Under the pieces are notes generated by a model. That model was not told the DNA's origin and searched no databases. It worked only from the letters and a program-made list of their open reading frames with translations. A program made the translations under genes and the position numbers. A DNA stretch of 5,096 nt from a bacterium (GTDB taxonomy: Bacteria; Babelota; Babeliae; Babelales; GCA-2401785). Of this stretch, positions 1-5,096 are shown piece by piece. The stretch's first letter is position 1, and each line of letters begins with the position of its first letter. Location: NCBI GenBank assembly GCA_030629865.1, contig DAOVOC010000072.1:1-5096 (forward strand), given 5' to 3'.

Positions 1-227
1 CGAGAAAACAAAAGTCCAACAGCGTCAGAAACAGCTTTGACTAAAGTTGTTTTTGCGATTCCAGGAACGCCCTCTAAAAGGATGTGTCCATTGCACAAAA
101 TGCCGATAAGAATGCGATCTATTATGTTTTCTTGGCCTACAACAGTTTTTGCAATCTCACTTTTGAGTGCTTGCCATTTTAATGATTCTTCTTTGATTTG
201 GTCTGGCGTCATTTTTTTTGTGCTCAT
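1..227 (-). CDS. MoxR-family AAA+ ATPase, N-terminal part (cut by left window edge)
   Basis: The minus strand from the ATG at 227-225 reads 75 complete codons without a stop and runs off the left edge. The product starts MSTKKMTPDQ and carries VVGQENIIDRILIGIL (about residues 29-44) followed by the Walker A loop GVPGIAKT (residues 53-60, Lys59/Thr60) inside HILLEGVPGIAKTTLVKAV. The VGQ opening, and Ala where other P-loops have the last Gly, are typical of MoxR-type ATPases. In that family the protein is a hexameric cytoplasmic ATPase that often works with VWA or DUF58 proteins in maturation or envelope-stress functions; which role applies here cannot be seen. Walker B, sensors and the C-terminal lid lie outside the window. 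No good Shine-Dalgarno precedes the ATG, and a second in-frame ATG (212-210) is an alternative start. It follows mlaF by 71 bp on the same strand. The family call is firm; the precise subfamily is not. Confidence 0.85.
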   Translation of the reverse strand, partial: MSTKKMTPDQIKEESLKWQALKSEIAKTVVGQENIIDRILIGILCNGHILLEGVPGIAKTTLVKAVSDAVGLLFS

Positions 228-298
228 AGTAATCAATTATTTTTTATGTTCATAAAAATACTTTGCAAACAACGTTATAACACTTGTCACATGATTAC

Positions 299-1045
299 TC
301 AAAGTGTGTGTTTAATAGGGCCCTCTGGAAGACCACGAATGAATTGGTGAACAAACTCGTTATCGCATTCCCAAATGTTTTTTGAAGGACCTTTGTATAC
401 GACTTTTCCGCCATAAAGCATGGCCACATGGTCGGCATAATTAAAAATTTCTACATCGTGAGAAATTACAATTGTTGTGGCATTGGTTTCTTTGTGTGTT
501 TTATGCATAAGTTCGTGAATTCTACGAACAGAGATTGGATCGAGTCCGGTTGTTGGTTCATCATAAAGGATTGTGGAAGGGCTGCGCATAAGCGTTCGTG
601 CTAGTCCTACACGTTTTTTCATACCACCAGAAAGTTCTGAAGGATATTTGTCGATAACATCTTCGGCGAGGCCAACACATTGAATTTTTTCTGCAACAAT
701 GGGGCGGACTTCTTTTTCTGGTATTCCATCTTCGAGAAGTCCGATTCCTATGTTTTCAAAGACGGTAATAGAATCGAGTAGGGCGGCAAATTGAAAAACA
801 TAACCACACATACCAAAAATTTCATCACGTTCTTGTTCGCCGAGCGTTGTTAGTTCTTTGCCGTTGAATTCTATTGAACCTTCGTCTGGGGTAAGGAGGC
901 CAATAATTTGTTTTAAGAGAACAGATTTACCTTCACCAGAACGTCCAATAACGGCTAAGAATTCTCCATCATTAACTTCTAGGTCAAGGCCATTTGTTAT
1001 AATCTTGGCACCAAATGCTTTTTTGAGTCCTGTAAGTTTAATCAT
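299..1045 (-). CDS. mlaF: MlaF-type ABC transporter ATP-binding protein (phospholipid/MCE transport)
   Basis: This 248-residue cytoplasmic ATPase should power lipid movement through the MlaE permease encoded just upstream. All ABC ATPase motifs are present: Walker A GRSGEGKS (34-41), Q-loop Gln85 in VFQFAALLDS, signature LSGGM (138-142), Walker B ILYDEP with catalytic Glu163, D-loop GLDP (167-170) and switch His196. GRSGEGKSVLLK, FQFAALLDSITVFENI, SGGMKKRVGLAR and the C-terminal FIRGLPEGPI are characteristic of the MlaF/MkL/TGD3 group rather than of general importers. Length is close to the family norm. The ATG at 1045-1043 has an AGAGG Shine-Dalgarno 7 nt upstream (1053-1057) that overlaps the mlaE stop codon, so translation is probably coupled to mlaE. 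The ABC family is certain. The exact substrate (phospholipid in Mla, sterol or other lipids in some MCE systems) is inferred from the family. No MlaD, MlaC or MlaB gene lies beside it. Confidence 0.95.
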   Translation of the reverse strand: MIKLTGLKKAFGAKIITNGLDLEVNDGEFLAVIGRSGEGKSVLLKQIIGLLTPDEGSIEFNGKELTTLGEQERDEIFGMCGYVFQFAALLDSITVFENIGIGLLEDGIPEKEVRPIVAEKIQCVGLAEDVIDKYPSELSGGMKKRVGLARTLMRSPSTILYDEPTTGLDPISVRRIHELMHKTHKETNATTIVISHDVEIFNYADHVAMLYGGKVVYKGPSKNIWECDNEFVHQFIRGLPEGPIKHTL

Positions 1046-1055
1046 GTTCTAGCCT

Positions 1056-1862
1056 CTACCTGGGATAAAGAATAAATTTTAAGAGTGTAGATAGTATGTA
1101 GTTTGCAACAAAAATTGTTACACACGAGTAGACAACGCTTTGTATAGTTGCTCTTCCTACTCCCTTTGCGCCTCCGAAAGTGGTAAACCCCATGTAGCAG
1201 CTAATAATAGAGCATAAAAACCCAAAGATAGCTGCTTTAATAACACCTTGTATTATGTCTTCAATAACAACCATCCGCCTTATAAAATCCATATATGTTT
1301 CTGGGTTAACTTTTAAAATATATACCGCCATACCGTAACCAGCGGCAATGCCTGACATTGCACAAAAAAGAGAAAGAAATGGCAAGATAATGGTCGTTGC
1401 CAGAACGCGTGGAACAATCAGATATCTGTAAACGTCTAGAGACAGAGTTCTGAGTGCATCAATTTGTTCTGTGATGCGCATTGTTCCAAGTTCAGCGGTC
1501 ATGGCAGATCCGGCACGAGCTGTTACCATGATTCCTCCTAAGACAGCGCCAAATTCGCGTGTCATCGAAATGTAAACAAGTGGCCCAATAAATTGGTCGG
1601 TTCCAAATCTATGTAGTGCATCGTGTGCGTGTAACGCTAGAACTGCGCCTATGGTTGAGCCGGTTAAGACGACAACCCAGAATGAGTTAACGCCAATATA
1701 GTTCATTTGGAAAAATACACGCTTTATGTTTACTCCATGTGTGACGAGTGTCGAAAATGTTCTGATTGCAAAAACTCCAAGGCGGCCGACCCCCTCAGCG
1801 CTTGAGATGCCAACTTCCCCAACATGATCAAGAATTTTGATTACAAGATCTTTTATAGCCAT
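1056..1862 (-). CDS. mlaE: MlaE-family ABC permease (phospholipid/MCE transport)
   Basis: This 268-residue inner-membrane permease is of the MlaE/TGD1 family and is the membrane partner of the ATPase encoded 10 nt downstream. The family hallmark is intact: SMTREFGAVLGGIMVTARAG (99-118) followed by SAMTAELGTMRITEQIDAL (119-137), including the conserved Arg116, Glu124, Gln133 and Asp135. Hydrophobic segments fall at about 60-78, 145-178, 203-225 and 240-263, with an N-terminal interfacial region before them; the length fits the family. The ATG at 1862-1860 has GGAG 7 nt upstream (1870-1873). In characterised systems MlaE and MlaF form the core of a complex with a periplasmic MCE protein (MlaD) and move phospholipids between the two membranes. 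The MCE partner is absent from the adjacent positions and must be encoded elsewhere if the system is complete. A perfect hairpin lies between this gene and secG. Confidence 0.95.
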   Translation of the reverse strand: MAIKDLVIKILDHVGEVGISSAEGVGRLGVFAIRTFSTLVTHGVNIKRVFFQMNYIGVNSFWVVVLTGSTIGAVLALHAHDALHRFGTDQFIGPLVYISMTREFGAVLGGIMVTARAGSAMTAELGTMRITEQIDALRTLSLDVYRYLIVPRVLATTIILPFLSLFCAMSGIAAGYGMAVYILKVNPETYMDFIRRMVVIEDIIQGVIKAAIFGFLCSIISCYMGFTTFGGAKGVGRATIQSVVYSCVTIFVANYILSTLLKFILYPR

Positions 1863-1885
1863 TCTCCCGCTCCGCTACAGAGGGT

Positions 1886-1912
1886 GAGTAGCATCAACCG
1901 ATGCTACTTTTT
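1886..1912. terminator. Perfect hairpin with one-sided T5 run at the secG/mlaE junction
   Basis: AGTAGCATC (1887-1895) and GATGCTACT (1900-1908) are exact reverse complements separated by the loop AACC. A run of five T (1908-1912) follows on the plus strand. Read on the plus strand this has the shape of an intrinsic terminator, but no plus-strand gene lies upstream of it. Read on the minus strand, where secG and mlaE are transcribed, the hairpin has A residues before it and no U-run after it. There it could be a weak attenuator, an RNA-processing or stabilising stem, or a block to antisense transcription. The secG stop codon (1906-1904) lies inside the stem. The structure is certain; the function is not. 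Confidence 0.45.
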
Positions 1913-2209
1913 AGGAGTTTGTTGTTTGGCTGGAGCCGTTTTTGCAATATACCGTCCTTGAAGGACAGACCTAGAGGTGTATTTGCTTCTGTATATTGTC
2001 AACAAGATACAACCGCCAATGAAAATTGCTCCAAGAATCCAGGTGAGTTTTTCGAAAAAATTTTCGCCACTGGATCCACCAAAAATTAGCTGACTGCCTC
2101 TGTTTCCTCCGCCACCCAAGCCAATTTCTCCTTTACCTTGCTGAAGTAATATCATGAAACCAAGAATGATAGCGATAAAAATAAGGAGTATTGTTAAAAA
2201 AGTTACCAT
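1904..2209 (-). CDS. secG: Preprotein translocase subunit SecG
   Basis: This 101-residue small inner-membrane subunit of the SecYEG channel assists SecA-driven protein export. It has the expected two-helix hairpin: a first membrane segment at about 4-22, the conserved LLQQGKGE turn (21-28), a glycine-rich loop GLGGGGNRGSQLIFGGSSG (30-48), and a second membrane segment at about 56-73. A basic C-terminal tail ends in QTPKK. Length and topology match the family, and the LQQGKG motif makes the call secure. The ATG at 2209-2207 lies 3 nt after the tpiA stop codon. Its Shine-Dalgarno GGAG (2219-2222) is inside the last codons of tpiA, 9 nt from the start, so translation is likely coupled. The tpiA-secG order is a common bacterial arrangement. 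Confidence 0.95.
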   Translation of the reverse strand: MVTFLTILLIFIAIILGFMILLQQGKGEIGLGGGGNRGSQLIFGGSSGENFFEKLTWILGAIFIGGCILLTIYRSKYTSRSVLQGRYIAKTAPAKQQTPKK

Positions 2210-2212
2210 TTT

Positions 2213-3028
2213 TTATTTCTCCGCACGGGAAATGCAATTACTTCGTGACACCATCCAAGATGTTAACATTTTTTCCATTTCTTGGAAGCTGAGACTTGCA
2301 TTGCCTACTAGATAACCTTGTATTTTGCTGACTTTTTTTAGCATAGGAAGCTGTCTGCTATTCACACTTCCCCCGTAGAGATAGGTTATGTTTTTTATTG
2401 ATGGTGCATTTCTAAGTTCTCTCATGATATGTCCAAAAATTTCTTCTAGATGCTCAGTGGTTGGAACATTGCCACTGCCGATTGCGTAAAGAGGTTCGTA
2501 AGCGATGCACAAGTTATATCTACGTGCAGAAGATAATTTATTAAGTGTGTCGATAACAGTTTTTATTTGGGTTGAAAGAACTTCTTTACTGCGACTAGTT
2601 TGTTTTTCGCTTGCGCTTTCTCCAATGCATACGATGGGTGTGAGCCCATGGATCAGTAACTGAATGGTTTTGTGAGCAACTTGTAAGTTTGATTCTTTGT
2701 GGGCTCTTCGTTCTTCACTATGCCCAACAATAACGTGTGTGCAGCCGATCTCTGCAAGACAAGCTGCAGAAATTTGCCCGGTAAACGAGCCGATCGCTCG
2801 CGTTGAACAGTCTTGTGCTCCAATCGAAAGATAGGTATTTGTTGAATTTGAAGAAATGTTTTTTGCAATTGACATAATACTTAAAAATGTTGGGCATAAA
2901 ACAATCTGGGTGTTTGACTGCTTAGCAAGGTTTACTAGCCTGTCATAATGTTTTTTTACGAAATTTATTTCTTCTGAAGGACGAAGATTCATTTTCCAAT
3001 TTGCCACAAGTAACCGATGCGACTCCAT
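2213..3028 (-). CDS. tpiA: Triosephosphate isomerase
   Basis: This 271-residue enzyme interconverts dihydroxyacetone phosphate and glyceraldehyde 3-phosphate in glycolysis and gluconeogenesis in the cytoplasm. The catalytic set is present: Asn10 and Lys12 in ANWKMN, His103 in VGHSE, and Glu178 in AYEPLYAIGSG. The phosphate-binding elements YGGSVN (218-223) and LVGNASL (240-246) are also visible, as is Cys134 in PIVCIGE. It is slightly longer than the usual 250 or so residues, with extra residues near 56-66 and a polar tail of about 13. Several positions that are nearly invariant elsewhere differ: Gln85 and Glu106 at the dimer contact, Tyr181 for the loop-6 Trp, Asn187-Val188-Pro189 for the loop-6 C-hinge, and Asn243 for a phosphate-loop Gly. 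All catalytic residues remain, so the enzyme is probably active. The ATG at 3028-3026 has GGAAGG 8 nt upstream (3037-3042). It is the first gene of the leftward unit. Confidence 0.96.
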   Translation of the reverse strand: MESHRLLVANWKMNLRPSEEINFVKKHYDRLVNLAKQSNTQIVLCPTFLSIMSIAKNISSNSTNTYLSIGAQDCSTRAIGSFTGQISAACLAEIGCTHVIVGHSEERRAHKESNLQVAHKTIQLLIHGLTPIVCIGESASEKQTSRSKEVLSTQIKTVIDTLNKLSSARRYNLCIAYEPLYAIGSGNVPTTEHLEEIFGHIMRELRNAPSIKNITYLYGGSVNSRQLPMLKKVSKIQGYLVGNASLSFQEMEKMLTSWMVSRSNCISRAEK

Positions 3029-3113
3029 AGAAAGGCCCTTCCACTGGGAGTTTTCTCAGATTTTTTTTTCTGAAGCTATCTAACAATATGACAAATTAGA
3101 CAGTTACGTCTAC

Positions 3114-3141
3114 TTGACGAAATAAGATTTTTACGTAACAT
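3114..3141 (+). promoter_or_regulatory. Candidate sigma-70 promoter for the barrel-mreB unit
   Basis: TTGACG matches the -35 consensus at five of six positions. TAACAT matches the -10 consensus at four of six. The spacer is 16 bp. A start point near 3148 would give a leader of about 55 nt before the ATG at 3202. This is motif matching by eye in AT-rich sequence, so it is only a reasonable candidate. Confidence 0.4.
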
Positions 3142-3190
3142 TTCCATACATATGATATTACTATCAGTTGGGCATTTTCAGCGGTTCGAA

Positions 3191-3195
3191 AAGGG
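3191..3195 (+). promoter_or_regulatory. Ribosome binding site that favours the ATG at 3202
   Basis: AAGGG lies 6 nt before the ATG at 3202 but only 3 nt before the overlapping upstream TTG at 3199. Normal spacing therefore supports ATG as the start of the barrel gene and shortens the longest possible reading frame by one codon. Confidence 0.55.
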
Positions 3196-3201
3196 TGGTT
3201 G

Positions 3202-4575
3202 ATGCTGTTTAAGCGCCCGGTGGGTTATTATTTAGCACTAATTCTTTGTGTTGCTTCTTTCCAAAAACTTTTTGGTATTAGGCCTGCTAATCGTGATTTT
3301 CCGTTTGCTAGGGAGATTTTTAGAACCTCGAAGCATAATGGAATTGATTGTTCTGCATTTTTTACTCGTGCTTCATCAACGTATGAAGCATTAGATGGAA
3401 AAGAAACTGTTACACATCCTTGGGGCGGATATAATTTTAAAGATGCGCTCGCGGGGTATCAGCAGTATCAAACAGATTTGGGACAAAGTTTTACCAATCC
3501 AATTCAAAGTTTGCAGGGATCAAATACTTACAATGGCCTGGATATTCCGTTTGATGTTTTATCTGATCAAAGAGTTTTTGGTTTCAATCTTTCGTTCTAT
3601 CGAATGTTTGACCAGGTTGTTGCAAAAATGACATCTGGTATTGATATGCCAGAGGGTGCGCGTAAATTTTTTAGTGATGTAGAACTTTATGCTGGTGCCG
3701 AAATTCCAGTAATGCATGCCAGTTCCAATGCTCACTATGCTTTAAACCTTACGTCAAACGATTTGGTATCTGCTGTGAAAAATATGTCTGCACGAGATCA
3801 GGCATATGTTGACGAAGCCCGTCGTATTTTTCAGTACGATACTCTTGAATTGAATTCAAACACATGGTCGCAATCCGGTGCCGGAGATTTTCATGCGTAT
3901 ATTGGGCTTGGCAAAAAGTTCGATCACAAACTTCGCTTCAGGAGTATGGATTTCAGCGCTGTTGCTGGAGTGACGATTCCGACATGCGAAAAATTTAATA
4001 TTGATCGCCCACTTTCATTTTCTTTTGGAAGTGAGGGGTGGACAGCACATCTTGATTTACTTGCAGAGTTAGAGCTTAAGCAGGGATGGCGAACTGGTTG
4101 TTCGCTTGGAATAACAAGTGGTTACACTTCGACAAAAGAACGACGGGTTCCTGTAAAAAACGAACCTCATAGGCTTAGCGCATTAAAATTTTCGCCTAGA
4201 GTTAAAACTGGTTTTACTGTTGCAGTAATGCCATATTTTACATTTGAAAACCTAAGACCAGGCCTTAATGCAACCGTACGGTATACGTATGTTTGGCACG
4301 GAGAAGACCGGTGGTTTGATGAGCGAGAAAATCCTATCGTTAGATCTGTGTTTAGCCGTAATGAGGTTGGGACAACGGAAGCGATTGCAAAATTCGAGGA
4401 TTGGACTAAATGGACAGCATCGTTTTTAAATCTTACTATGGTTTACGATCCTGGTCAGCGCTCTGGAAAATGGTTGTCTCATCCATTAATCTGGGTCTCC
4501 TATGATTATCCATTTAGCAGTGATAGTGTTGTAAGAAACCGTCGTCTCGCTGTTGGCGTGACACTACGTTTTTAG
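3202..4575 (+). CDS. Predicted outer-membrane beta-barrel protein, family not recognised
   Basis: About 457 residues. The ATG at 3202 is preferred because AAGGG (3191-3195) lies 6 nt upstream; a TTG at 3199 is in frame but only 3 nt from that site. The N-terminus MLFKRPVGYY followed by a hydrophobic stretch to about residue 19 looks like a signal peptide, with possible cleavage after Val-Ala-Ser. Cys16 is preceded by Leu, so a lipoprotein signal is unlikely. The mature part is rich in aromatic, Gly, Ser and Thr residues, with alternating polar and hydrophobic stretches suggestive of amphipathic strands (for example about 228-240, 248-256, 278-294, 297-308, 335-349 and 355-367). The final strand RRLAVGVTLRF ends in Phe, the classical signal for Bam-dependent barrel insertion. 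I recognise no family or substrate. A porin or structural outer-membrane role is inference. It lies 16 nt upstream of mreB and is probably cotranscribed with it. Confidence 0.75.
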   Translation: MLFKRPVGYYLALILCVASFQKLFGIRPANRDFPFAREIFRTSKHNGIDCSAFFTRASSTYEALDGKETVTHPWGGYNFKDALAGYQQYQTDLGQSFTNPIQSLQGSNTYNGLDIPFDVLSDQRVFGFNLSFYRMFDQVVAKMTSGIDMPEGARKFFSDVELYAGAEIPVMHASSNAHYALNLTSNDLVSAVKNMSARDQAYVDEARRIFQYDTLELNSNTWSQSGAGDFHAYIGLGKKFDHKLRFRSMDFSAVAGVTIPTCEKFNIDRPLSFSFGSEGWTAHLDLLAELELKQGWRTGCSLGITSGYTSTKERRVPVKNEPHRLSALKFSPRVKTGFTVAVMPYFTFENLRPGLNATVRYTYVWHGEDRWFDERENPIVRSVFSRNEVGTTEAIAKFEDWTKWTASFLNLTMVYDPGQRSGKWLSHPLIWVSYDYPFSSDSVVRNRRLAVGVTLRF

Positions 4576-4577
4576 GG

Positions 4578-4591
4578 CTCGGAGGCCTGAG
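4578..4591 (+). promoter_or_regulatory. mreB ribosome binding site within a small potential hairpin
   Basis: GGAGG (4581-4585) sits 6 nt before the mreB ATG and is the best Shine-Dalgarno in the window. CTCGG (4578-4582) can pair with CTGAG (4587-4591), including one G-U pair, around an AGGC loop. This would place half of the site in a short stem ending directly at the ATG. The barrel stop codon is only 2 nt upstream (4573-4575), so ribosomes finishing that gene would open the stem. The binding site is clear; a regulatory role for the stem is inference. Confidence 0.6.
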
Positions 4592-5096
4592 ATGAGATTT
4601 TTTCCTGCCCGTTTGTTTAGTTTTTTTTCAAGTGATTTGGCAATCGATTTAGGTACAGCTAATACTGTGATTTATGCGCGTGGTCGTGGCATTGTTTTGG
4701 ACCAGCCATCAGTTGTTGCTGTCAAAAAAAAGACAGGTGCCGTTATTGCAGCAGGAGATCGTGCAAAAGATATGCTTGGACGTACACCAGATTCGATAAC
4801 GGCGTGCAGACCTTTGCGTGATGGCGTTATTGCTGATTTTGAATTTACCGAAAGCATGTTGCGTTATTTTATTCGTGAGGCACATAACAAAAGAGCTACT
4901 CTTGTAAGTCCTAGAATGATTATTGGGGTTCCTTCGGGAATAACTCAGGTTGAACAACGTGCGGTAAAAGATTCGGCCAAGCAAGCTGGAGCGAGTGAAG
5001 TTTTTACAATCATGGAGCCTATGGCTGCAGCTATTGGAGCGGGACTTCCTGTTGAAGAGCCAACTGGAAATATGATTGTTGATATTGGTGGTGGAA
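4592..5096 (+). CDS. mreB: Rod-shape-determining protein MreB, N-terminal half (cut by right window edge)
   Basis: The reading frame from ATG 4592 stays open to the right edge, giving 168 complete codons of a protein usually about 340 residues long. MreB is a bacterial actin that polymerises under the inner membrane and guides peptidoglycan synthesis by the elongation machinery. The phosphate-1 motif AIDLGTANT (17-25), LGRTPDSI (62-69), RPLRDGVIADFEFTE (73-87), GVPSGITQVEQRAV (112-125), EPMAAAIGAGLPV (142-154) and the phosphate-2 start DIGGG (164-168) match MreB closely and separate it from FtsA and DnaK. The N-terminus MRFFPARLFSFF is amphipathic and could be the membrane-binding helix known from Gram-negative MreB. 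A GGAGG site lies 6 nt before the ATG. The gene follows the barrel gene by 16 nt. mreC, mreD or other partners would lie beyond the edge. Confidence 0.96.
   Translation, partial: MRFFPARLFSFFSSDLAIDLGTANTVIYARGRGIVLDQPSVVAVKKKTGAVIAAGDRAKDMLGRTPDSITACRPLRDGVIADFEFTESMLRYFIREAHNKRATLVSPRMIIGVPSGITQVEQRAVKDSAKQAGASEVFTIMEPMAAAIGAGLPVEEPTGNMIVDIGGG

Larger units (their letters stand above)
3029..3201. promoter_or_regulatory. Divergent intergenic region between tpiA and the barrel gene
   Basis: This gap of about 170 bp must hold the start signals for both divergent units. For the rightward unit, TTGACG (3114-3119) and TAACAT (3136-3141) with a 16-bp spacer resemble a sigma-70 promoter. A second possible -10, TATGAT (3151-3156), lacks a good -35. 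TTACGT occurs at 3104-3109 and again at 3131-3136, the latter within the palindrome TTACGTAA (3131-3138), bracketing the candidate -35 and overlapping the -10. TGATA-TTAC-TATCA (3153-3166) is a further short inverted repeat. Near tpiA there is a T9 run (3061-3069) between TCAGA and TCTGA. I found no convincing promoter for tpiA. Confidence 0.5.

Noticed and set aside
37..255. Plus-strand open frame of 72 codons
   Set aside because: It lies opposite the MoxR-family N-terminus on the minus strand, whose Walker A and VGQ motifs are clear. The plus-strand product has no recognisable features.
235..255. Six-codon upstream frame before the MoxR start on the minus strand
   Set aside because: It has no ribosome binding site and is too short to separate from chance.
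241..268. Possible minus-strand promoter for the MoxR gene (TTGCAA, 16-bp spacer, TAAAAA)
   Set aside because: Each box matches consensus at only about four of six positions in AT-rich sequence, which is expected by chance.
858..1052. Plus-strand open frame of 64 codons
   Set aside because: It is antisense to the conserved Walker A end of mlaF and is a mirror of that coding sequence.
1901..2089. Plus-strand open frame of 62 codons
   Set aside because: It is antisense to secG, which has unambiguous motifs, and it starts inside the hairpin.
2653..2868. Minus-strand open frame of 71 codons in another frame inside tpiA
   Set aside because: It overlaps the well-conserved tpiA frame and shows no independent start signal or motif.
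3043..3069. Terminator-like CTGGGAG-TTTT-CTCAG followed by T9 on the plus strand
   Set aside because: The stem needs a 2-nt bulge and is weak, and no plus-strand gene lies upstream for it to terminate.
3202..3260. Lipoprotein signal (Cys16) in the barrel protein
   Set aside because: The residue before the Cys is Leu instead of Gly, Ala or Ser, so a lipobox is not supported.
3395..3631. Plus-strand open frame of 78 codons inside the barrel gene
   Set aside because: It is an alternative frame within a long coding sequence, without a ribosome binding site or recognisable product.
4672..4984. Two overlapping minus-strand open frames (61 and 91 codons)
   Set aside because: Both are antisense to the strongly conserved MreB coding sequence.

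Overview
The window looks like chromosomal core sequence from a moderately AT-rich, double-membraned (Gram-negative-type), probably rod-shaped bacterium. The evidence is an MlaE/MlaF-type lipid transporter, a protein with a signal peptide and a C-terminal Phe typical of outer-membrane beta-barrels, and an MreB gene. The barrel protein belongs to no family I recognise, and several proteins diverge from proteobacterial forms. A candidate phylum such as Dependentiae (TM6) is possible, but that is a guess from overall impression and not from a diagnostic marker. I see no transposase, integrase, phage gene, CRISPR array, rRNA or tRNA.

Layout: two divergent transcription units face away from a regulatory gap of about 170 bp (3029-3201). 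Leftward (minus strand), in transcription order, are triosephosphate isomerase (tpiA), the translocon subunit SecG, the permease MlaE, the ATPase MlaF, and the first 75 codons of a MoxR-family AAA+ ATPase cut by the left edge. Spacing is tight from tpiA to mlaF (3, 41 and 10 nt between coding regions), with Shine-Dalgarno sequences embedded in or next to the preceding gene, so an operon is likely. A perfect hairpin sits at the secG/mlaE junction. A gap of 71 bp separates mlaF from the MoxR gene. Rightward (plus strand) are an unrecognised beta-barrel gene of about 457 codons and, 16 nt later, mreB, of which the first 168 codons are present before the right edge.

Functionally the window mixes glycolysis (tpiA), protein export (secG), inter-membrane phospholipid movement (mlaEF), a possible chaperone ATPase (MoxR) and envelope or shape functions (barrel protein and MreB). 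tpiA-secG is a common bacterial gene pair. No MCE-domain partner (MlaD) lies next to mlaEF. I do not see a clear new multi-gene system here. The points most worth a second look are the barrel-mreB pairing, paired substitutions at the isomerase dimer interface and active-site loop, the secG/mlaE hairpin, and repeated TTACGT elements in the divergent promoter region.
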